The notes below the pieces were generated by a model. That model made no database searches. It saw only the letters and a program-made list of their open reading frames with translations, and was not told the origin of the DNA. DNA of 64,000 bases, taken from NCBI GenBank assembly GCA_022410635.1, contig JAJVDF010000252.1:1393569-1457568 (forward strand). Reading direction: 5' to 3'. This stretch comes from Tretioscincus oriximinensis. Its lineage: Eukaryota; Chordata; Lepidosauria; Squamata; Gymnophthalmidae. The position numbers and the translations under genes were made by a program. Positions 57,150 to 64,000 of the stretch are shown here, in pieces (position 1 is the stretch's first letter; each line of letters begins with the position of its first letter).

Positions 57150-57420
57150 ATTTCTTAAAAGCTTTTATTGTTAAACACAATGACAAAAAAGGATACATCC
57201 AAGATAACAACAAGAAAAAACCCCACTGTAAACAAAACAGAACAAGGCAAACTTACCTATANGATATCCTTCACACACACACCTCCCACCAATAGTCAGG
57301 TTACAAAAAATACTCCAATACATTATGTACATAATCTNAAATGGAAGATGTGGTGAAAAAAGTAAAATATAATAGGATTGGCCGTATGTATTGCTGTCCC
57401 ATGACTACTCCATGAAAAAC
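57150..57420 (-). mobile_element. Possible L1-type LINE 3' end or gene 3' UTR end
   Basis: The minus strand reads a T/G-rich stretch ('gttttttcttgttgttatct', 'ttttttgtcattgtgtttaa') followed by CAATAAAAGC (about 57158-57167). That is typical of squamate L1 3' ends. A genuine 3' UTR of a minus-strand neighbour cannot be excluded, but no coding exon was found up to 64000. Confidence 0.35.
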
Positions 57421-59619
57421 TGAAAATACACGATGTAGCAGAACACTAGTACAGTGTNGTATTGTGAAAAGTCAAGATCCTAGCAAATGCATGGACTGCA
57501 TCCATGGCGCCATTTGTTCTTCTCATGCCAGCAAATCAGTTTCATGGAGAAGTCCAGCATCTCGTCTCCTGCTACTGTACTATCCAAGTTTTCTGAATTG
57601 GTCCAACCCCTTTCTGAAATCATCCATTCTAATTCCTGCTTTTCAAGCCAGTTAAGACAATGGTTTTTTTCTAGACATTTTCAATCCTGCATGTAGTAGT
57701 CCCATTTACAGACTGGATTTTCAACTTGATAGAAGAAATATTTACTTTGCTGCAATCCTGCACTAAATTTGCAAAACTTGTAGCTAGAACCCTCAGTTGA
57801 AGGTACATAAATATAAGGGGAAAGGGGCAGATAATTATACAGTTGACCACTAGAGGTCACGTTGACTGCATTTTTCTGTGCTCAGGAAACTCCCGCGTTC
57901 CTGCTGTGGTGTGGTGATAACTTGGGAAGATTTAAAATCTTATAGCAGACTTACAAATCCTCTCTTCTTAATCTTTTGACCTTTGGACTACAGAGACAAG
58001 CACATCTGGCAATTACTCTGTGCCACATATTTTAAAGGCTTGCAAACTATCGACAGATCTTGTTCCTGTGTATTGGTGGTCTGTGGAAATCTTTTTGCAA
58101 TATTACATGATCAGGATCTTGTCCCCTGTGTGGATTTTTCCTTTCATTCAGCAGCCTCAATAATAACCGTTCATTGCTTGTGTAGATTATAACAAGTTGA
58201 GATTCGTGCAGTAAAAATGCATCAGAAGGTATGGTGTGCATGCATGCATGTGCTTACATACGCACACAAACAGAGCTCTTTCAAGAAAAGTATCATGATC
58301 ACTGGATATATGCAAGTCAAATGAGAAAGAACATATTACTCTACAAATCTTTTTAGAAATCATTATTGTCTTAGGGCTGGAATTCCTCAGTCTAGCTATT
58401 TGAAAAGATTTTGGAAATGTCAGCTGATAGAGTGTTAGATATTATTTTTTCATTTGATCACTGGTGAATTTGGGGGAGCAGCCAGGCATGCAGAACACAG
58501 AAAGTGTGGAATATAGCATTCAAACTTCTGACTCCTGAACTAAAAGCAGGAATGTCCAAGAGAGTGCAAATAATGAAAAAAATCCTCCCCACTAGTTTAT
58601 GGATATGATTGTCAGTGACCGTTTCCTGAAGGGCTTTCTCTAAAATATTGCTTTTGGAAGTAAAATAAGAAAGAATCAACTTAATGTGCTTGGCCAAGTG
58701 GATATAATTTACACCATCATTTGGCCGAGCCGTGAGCTGCTACATTTTTATTAAATTACTTTGGACATGTAGCAGGTTGTTTCATTTTTATTAAATTACT
58801 TTTTATAAATTACTTTGTACATTAAAATTAATGGAAGCAATGATTTTCGTTTTATATATGTACTAGTTTATAAGCCCATTGTAGAAAATATAACTAACTT
58901 TAGAATTCTGCATTTCAGAATGTGCATCACACACATGCTCTAAACCGCATGCCCTCCTTTCTGGGATGGTTTGCTAAGATTTCCCTTCAAAGCCAGTGTT
59001 AGGAATAGAGAGAACTCTCCACCAGAGTTCTAGTGTCTTTTCAGCACCCTGGATAGTGCTGCTGAGACATAGCTGGTGATCNTCTGTCTTTTCAGAACCT
59101 GGACAGCTCCTATTATGATTGAGATCTGCGAATTACATAGTAAGATACACTGTTATGTTGAAGTGTTCCCTTAATTGCTTTTTCACAACATTAAATGCAA
59201 ATTTGCCCCTTTCTTCACATACCTTACTAGTTCTGTATTAGTTATTTTAGATTTATTTGTTCAGCAAGGTGACATCTAATAGTGGGTTGGACTACATAAG
59301 ATTTGTACTGATATGAACGGAACAGCTTCAGACACATTATCTATATTGCACATACCCCTTTTAGCTATTCCCACCTCATACTAATTTTACATGCAAATGC
59401 ACCATCTCCTGTTCCTGAACAGGCAGCACTGGTACAATTAAGGTAGGCAACCAACATTCCAAACTATAGGACACTTAGTACAGATTTTTCTGGAATACCA
59501 CAAATCCTGTGAAGATTATGTGGATTACATGTATTAATAAAACACTGTTGATTCCTATGATTTAGTTCCTCTCAGGCCTGACTAAAATCCCATTTCACTA
59601 GCCCATTTTAGTCCACTTT
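57421..59619. other. Intergenic, no gene
   Basis: 59147-59205 carries a Tc1-MITE-like piece ('acactgttatgttgaagtgt', 'ttcccttaattgc'). A local duplication 'tttttattaaattact' lies at 58746-58803. No gene recognised. Confidence 0.4.
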
Positions 59620-60365
59620 TGGGAGAAAAGAAGATGGGATTTGGATTGAGTTCCATTTCTTTTCCTCATCAACAAACTATACTTTTCAGCCCTATTGCTA
59701 ACTGTGGGGCTGGTAATCAAGAGGTTTTTAAGGTGGAAACCATCCAACTCTGGATGAGAAACTAGCACAGTCATTCTTCCATCCAATTCTCTTTTTAAAA
59801 TATTGTGCAATTATCTTCTACATAATGGTGCAACAGGGAGGCATTTTAAAAAGAGGGTGCAAACATATTGTAGTGAGTGCATGCCTTATGGTTCACTGAC
59901 TGTCTGATAATGAACTGCCAGACAGAAAGTGAAAGCCAAGGTCCATTCCCCATTAATATTCAACAAATGAACTCTCAGACATTTTTAAAAAGGGATATGA
60001 TCACCATAATGGGGAAAGTAAGGGCTGACTCAGATTGGACAGGGAAATGTCCTAGCCTCCCTTTCCCGCCCACAGGTGGATGTTTCCACCCTAAAAAAAT
60101 CCAGTTGCTGGGCCCATGGTGAAAAGAAATGGGAATTCACTCTCTGAAGAAACCTGAGGACAGACAACAACTGAATAACATTTAACTTTGTTTAATCCAT
60201 TTCTGATAGTCCATCTCAGAAAGTTCCTGGGACTGAATTCAAGCACAAGTGGAAACTCTTTTCCATTCAGATTAAAAAGCAAACCCGTTGGTCCAGGCTG
60301 AAGGGAAAAAATTCTGTATCAATTTTTATCCCCTTTAAAATGTCTGTGAGAACAGCACTTAAAAG
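59620..60365 (+). repeat. Interspersed repeat D, second copy
   Basis: Same ordered blocks as 9900-10330 ('gagttccatttcttttcctc', 'atccatttctgatagtcc', 'gcacaagtggaaactctttt', 'cattcagattaaa'), with an extra middle part 59700-60100. No coding capacity. Confidence 0.55.
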
Positions 60366-61359
60366 AAACGTGAGCCAAGGATGATTTCAATCTGGAATAG
60401 TTGTGGAAGAGTGAGGGGAGTAGAAACAAAGGCTTGTTGTGTATTTACTATGCTAAATTTATTGTTAGGATATTCTCTGCTGTAGTTTGTATTTCTTTCG
60501 TTTGCGCTTTCACTTTCCCAATTTCAAACCACTCTCCCACCAGTTTTCCCTTAGGCAGTAGATCTGCAAGTCTGTCTACTAGTCAATCGGTCACCACAGG
60601 GTGGAGCGCCACAGGAATTTCTGCTTTCTTTCTTTATTACTCCTGAAGTTATTCTCTTAACTTCTGAAGTCAATTTGGATGCTATTCCACCAATAAAGCT
60701 TTGCTAAAGAATTGAGTCTCCCTTGATTCTATTGAACAAGGAAAAGACAGCCGCTAACATTTGTCTCAGTAAATCTGAATTACTTGATCCAAATTAGCTG
60801 TAGTAGTAAGCATCTGCATTACACAGATTGGGCAGCATTAGAATTTAAACAATGTGTGCTAGAATGNAAATTCAGCAAATGCCCCTTAGTGTTACACCCA
60901 TGCTTACTTAGATTCAGTTTGTGAACGAATATGCCACCGTTTATTCCAGGACAGGACTGATATGGATTTACTATTAGCTAACATTGTCTACCACTAGAGG
61001 GCTCTTAGTACAGTTATGACTTGGCCCATGTAGATTATGTTGACTGCTGACCTCTTTAAACTAGATTACTTGGTACATGCAAAAAAGGCATAAATTTTAT
61101 GATGTGACCATATCCTTAAAGAGAAAGAAAAGGACACCATAATGAAGTCATTTAAGTGAGCATCCATTCACCTGCTATGGAAGCATCTGTCCCACAGTTA
61201 AAATAGTTATTTGTGAGATTTTCTTTTGATCTTTCCCAAAAGACTAGGGCATTTCTAGATGGAGGCAGGAAGAAGCTGAAGGTTACACATTTTCTTTTAA
61301 ACCTCCATCGATCTTGAAGGATCGTAAATCAACACCCACACCCACATGTTTATCATTTT
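60366..61359. repeat. Intergenic with AGCTAATCC-type repeat
   Basis: 60770-60900 is similar to 4440-5020 ('aacaatgtgtgctagaatg'). 60690-60710 has a lone AATAAAGC. No gene. Confidence 0.4.
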
Positions 61360-61551
61360 AGGCTGACCAGATGACCCCTTTTGGGGGTTGAAAACCTGGT
61401 TTTGCGGTGCCTCCTGGTTTTTCCTGAGGAAAAATAAATAAATAAATCGAAAAAATTTATATTTTTGAAAAAGGTTTTCCTCAGCAAAAAACATGAGGCA
61501 TTCCAAAATCGGGTTTCTACCCCCCCCCAAAAGGGATCATCTGGTCAGCCT
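61360..61551. mobile_element. MITE family A, short palindromic form
   Basis: AGGCTGACCAGATGACCCC to GATCATCTGGTCAGCCT. TTTATCAT appears at 61349-61356 and 61554-61561, an 8-bp probable target duplication set off by two to three bases. Same internal order as 54768-54973. Confidence 0.75.
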
Positions 61552-61789
61552 AGTTTATCATGGACTAAATCCCATTATTCAAAAAAGGACTGGAGAAGAT
61601 TTAAAACATGTCCTAAGACAAAATAAAGGGAGGTTTTGAATTCCACACCATTAAAGTGCTGTTAATGCAACTTTTGTCAGCCTCAGAAGAGCCCAGTACA
61701 CATAAAACAAGGGCCCTCAGCAAACATCTGCTTTGATACCTTCTTCAGTGCTGAAGAATATGTTTAATTCATGGGGCTTTCTTCTGAAG
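61552..61789. other. Short intergenic gap
   Basis: No features. May include the outer part of the next element. Confidence 0.3.
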
Positions 61790-62780
61790 TAAAAATCTCC
61801 TTACCGGGGCTTGTCCCCGGAGCGAGGCGTTTGCCGGTGGCAGCGGCAAGGGAGGACGCGCTAGGAGTCACGCCTCCTCGTCTCGCTGCTCCAGCGGCGT
61901 GACATGAGGTGGCGCGACTTCCGGCGCTGGTGGGAGGGGCGCTGCCGGCATATATAAGGCCGGGACGCTCCTCCCACCACCACTCTCTTCCGGTAGCGTG
62001 ATCTCCCACCCTTTCCCTCCCCTTTCTTTCATTCTTTCTATCGTCATGGCCAGAAGGGGGGCGGGGCGTTTATGCATCTTGACTTGCCAAGGTAGTCTGA
62101 GCCTGGGTAAGAGGCATCCCCATGACTGCCCTTCATAAAAGGGTTCTGGGCCGGCGTGCTACCCCTGGGATGGGTAGGTGTCACGCAGGTCTGGAGTCAT
62201 AGAGGGGGCTGCACACAGGAATTATCCTTGACAGCCCACAAAAAACCTCTCTGATCCTCTAGGTGAGGCCCACAATGTGGGTGGGTGGAGTGGCTTCGGA
62301 TGGGCGGCCCGGGCAAGGCGGACAGGCACAGCTGACCCACCGGGAGAGTGGGCCGCGGGCATGGCCTCACACCACCCGGTGTGGAGCATAGGGTCCGCCG
62401 CAAGGCCTGGACTGGCCAGATGTATGCGCTGCTACGTCACGTGAACAAGCAGCTACAGGTGGCCACGTCACAGGTGGGCGTAGCCTGCCTTTGTCCGAGT
62501 CAGGCCGGGCAGCTGACCGGATTGGGAGTCAAGATGCTGCGCCTGCCCCTCCTACTCAAGCCATGGCCCATTTTCTTCCACTTCTGAAAATATTTGTAAA
62601 ATGTTAAGATGGTGTTATGAGTTGTTAAGCACTTTTTAAAGTTGTATTTACTAGAAATGTTCGGTTTTGCGTCTTCAATGTAACGGGTAGCGTATAGGTT
62701 TTCAACATTGTTAAGTTAATAAACATTTGTGTGATGATAAGCGAGTCGGTCCCTTGCTTNGCTGTGCCCAGCAACACACA
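61790..62780 (+). mobile_element. CpG-rich LTR-like element, plus orientation
   Basis: Order on +: CTTACCGGGGCTTG (61801), CpG-rich U3-like part, TATA box GCATATATAAGGCCGG (about 61948-61963), 'tttctatcgtcatggccag' (about 62035), GC-rich middle with three TCACGTGA/CACGTCAC-type E-box or CRE-like sites (62435-62472), 'gatgctgcgcctgcccctcc' (62534), a T-rich stretch and TTAATAAACATTTG (62716). It matches the reverse complement of 43685-44640 block by block. Promoter, transcribed part and poly(A) signal together suggest an LTR. Open frames (62348-62587, 61764-62077) are not conserved between the copies. Confidence 0.55.
61948..61963 (+). promoter_or_regulatory. TATA box of the CpG-rich element
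   Basis: CATATATAAGG in a GC-rich setting, about 85 bp ahead of the conserved 'atcgtcatgg'. The sister copy has TATAAA at the equivalent place. Likely the element's own polymerase II promoter. Confidence 0.5.
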
Positions 62781-63129
62781 TACCCCAGATATCCTCATTC
62801 TCCAGCACTGAAGAAAGTTTCAAAGTTAATGTGTGACCATAGGTTTTTAATAACAGCACTTTTGCACAAAACTGAAGATTTGCCAATACCCTGAGGGGGT
62901 GAAAGCAGTGCAGAGTGAAAGCTTTTAAATAAGGATGCAGCCCACTACTATGCAAAACCTCTAAACATTGGGTAGAAAGGAGTTACCATTTTTCCACATG
63001 CAGCAAGAAAACTATTTCTCTTCCTTCTGTATTTAGAAGCCTCTCCTGTTTCTCTTTTGTCATTGGCAGCTAGCTCTCTCCCCACCCCCAGCCTCAGTTA
63101 CCAGTCAGGTGAATACAAATAGAAAAAAG
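62781..63129. other. Intergenic, no gene
   Basis: No features recognised. Confidence 0.35.
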
Positions 63130-63500
63130 GCCTTAGTTTGACATTCGAAGCTTTGAGACTGCACGGGAAAAGTTAAATAAAAAGTGCTGTATTTTCCTGC
63201 ATAAAATCAGCAGTGAAAACAGCTTTTTCATGCCTTACCTGGCTGAAAAGAGTTGTAGGGCAGGGATTGGAGCTCTAAAATGTTCTCGTAATTATGTCCA
63301 CATGGTTCCACTATGACTAGAACACAGCTCATTGTGCTACAAAATCAGCAAAAAAGGACTAGAAGGAAAAAATGCAATATTGGACCTTCCTAACACTGCG
63401 ACTGCTGGATCTTTGCAATTACATGTGGAAAAAGCCTCGAAAATAGTCGGATATAGCCTAAGAAAATTAATCTGTGGATACAACCTAAGACATCTCACTT
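63130..63500 (+). repeat. Interspersed repeat B, second copy
   Basis: Parallels 41880-42345 ('gggcagggattggagctcta', 'aattatgtccacatg', 'acactgcgactgctggatct'). Class unknown. Confidence 0.5.
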
Positions 63501-64000
63501 CCAATGAGCACTTATATACTGAAATGCAGGAAGGATTTTTTTAAAGCAATTGTGTGTCATTATTTACCATCTCCTTGTTGTTCTAGAATATTTTATACAT
63601 TTTATTACTTTACGTATTTGATTGCCCTACATTATCCTGGAATTTGTAAAGTAAGTGGATTTAAATAAATGAATTTAGAAAAACAAAATGAAGTAGGAAA
63701 TACTGTTTATCTGTGTCAGTACTTTTTCCAATGCAAAACCCTTTTTTTCTAGTGATGTTTAGAGCATGAACTCTTGTAGAAATGTGGTATATGATCTGCT
63801 TATTAGACTTTGTCTCTCATCAGGATTAGGTTTCCGTCATGGACCTCTTCAATGCCTGCTCTAACTATATGTTAAAGTAGAACAGAGGGGCTCTGCCTAT
63901 CGCTGGTACAATCTGTCTTCACAAGTTGGAGTATGGTCCAAATCAAGAGACCCTGATCTGGATAATTGGTAGAGCTCATTTGAGAACCAGCACCATTTGA
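63501..64000. other. Intergenic, right edge
   Basis: AT-rich, no gene or repeat recognised. Confidence 0.35.

Noticed and set aside
1..64000. CRISPR arrays, operons, ribosome-binding sites or phage genes.
   Set aside because: The sequence is eukaryotic nuclear DNA; the regular repeats present are microsatellites, minisatellites and transposons.

Overview
This window is vertebrate nuclear DNA, most likely from a squamate reptile (lizard, gecko or snake grade). It is AT-rich, intron-rich and crowded with interspersed repeats. The lineage call rests mainly on tRNA-derived SINEs with the Sauria-SINE layout (tRNA-like head, Bov-B-type tail ending in TTC repeats) at 13811-14116 and 38357-38630. 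A Penelope-like element, CR1/L2-type LINE pieces and a tRNA/L2-tailed SINE fit the same picture. I cannot name a species.

Two protein-coding genes are well supported. The main one is SYNPO2L (synaptopodin-2-like, also called CHAP), on the + strand. Three coding exons are visible: the second half of the PDZ domain (27575-27726), a middle exon (30849-31507) and the large terminal exon (45565-48032). They join in frame through clean splice sites and give 1092 codons plus a stop. The exon holding the start codon and the front of the PDZ domain was not found and probably lies upstream. The second gene is a single-coding-exon claudin-family protein on the - strand (17729-18619), closest in style to claudin-34. 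If SYNPO2L exon 1 is upstream, this gene is nested antisense in SYNPO2L intron 1.

The rest is intronic or intergenic DNA made largely of mobile elements. From left to right: a hairpin-bearing repeat (1320-2030); an L2-type LINE split by a solo LTR (2510-3890); a second LTR of the same family in inverse orientation (9017-9658); a 5'-truncated Penelope-like element with RT and GIY-YIG parts between 12-bp direct repeats (12096-13666), with several solo tails; a degraded minus-strand LINE (23000-25690); and miniature inverted-repeat elements from several families. Two related GC- and CpG-rich, LTR-like insertions (43685-44640 minus, 61790-62780 plus) stand out in base composition. No gene was recognised from 48033 to the right edge.

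Most notable for follow-up: (1) a recurring CTGAAGAA-hairpin-GAAA signature, resembling a hammerhead-ribozyme core, in three unrelated-looking repeat families; (2) head-to-head palindromic copies of the Penelope tail; (3) the CpG-rich LTR-like family; (4) an in-frame 42-bp minisatellite in SYNPO2L; (5) a LINE/SINE pair sharing one 3' tail; (6) the antisense claudin-like gene with an unusual N-terminal extension. Single Ns scattered through the sequence look like masked ambiguous or heterozygous bases, not gaps.
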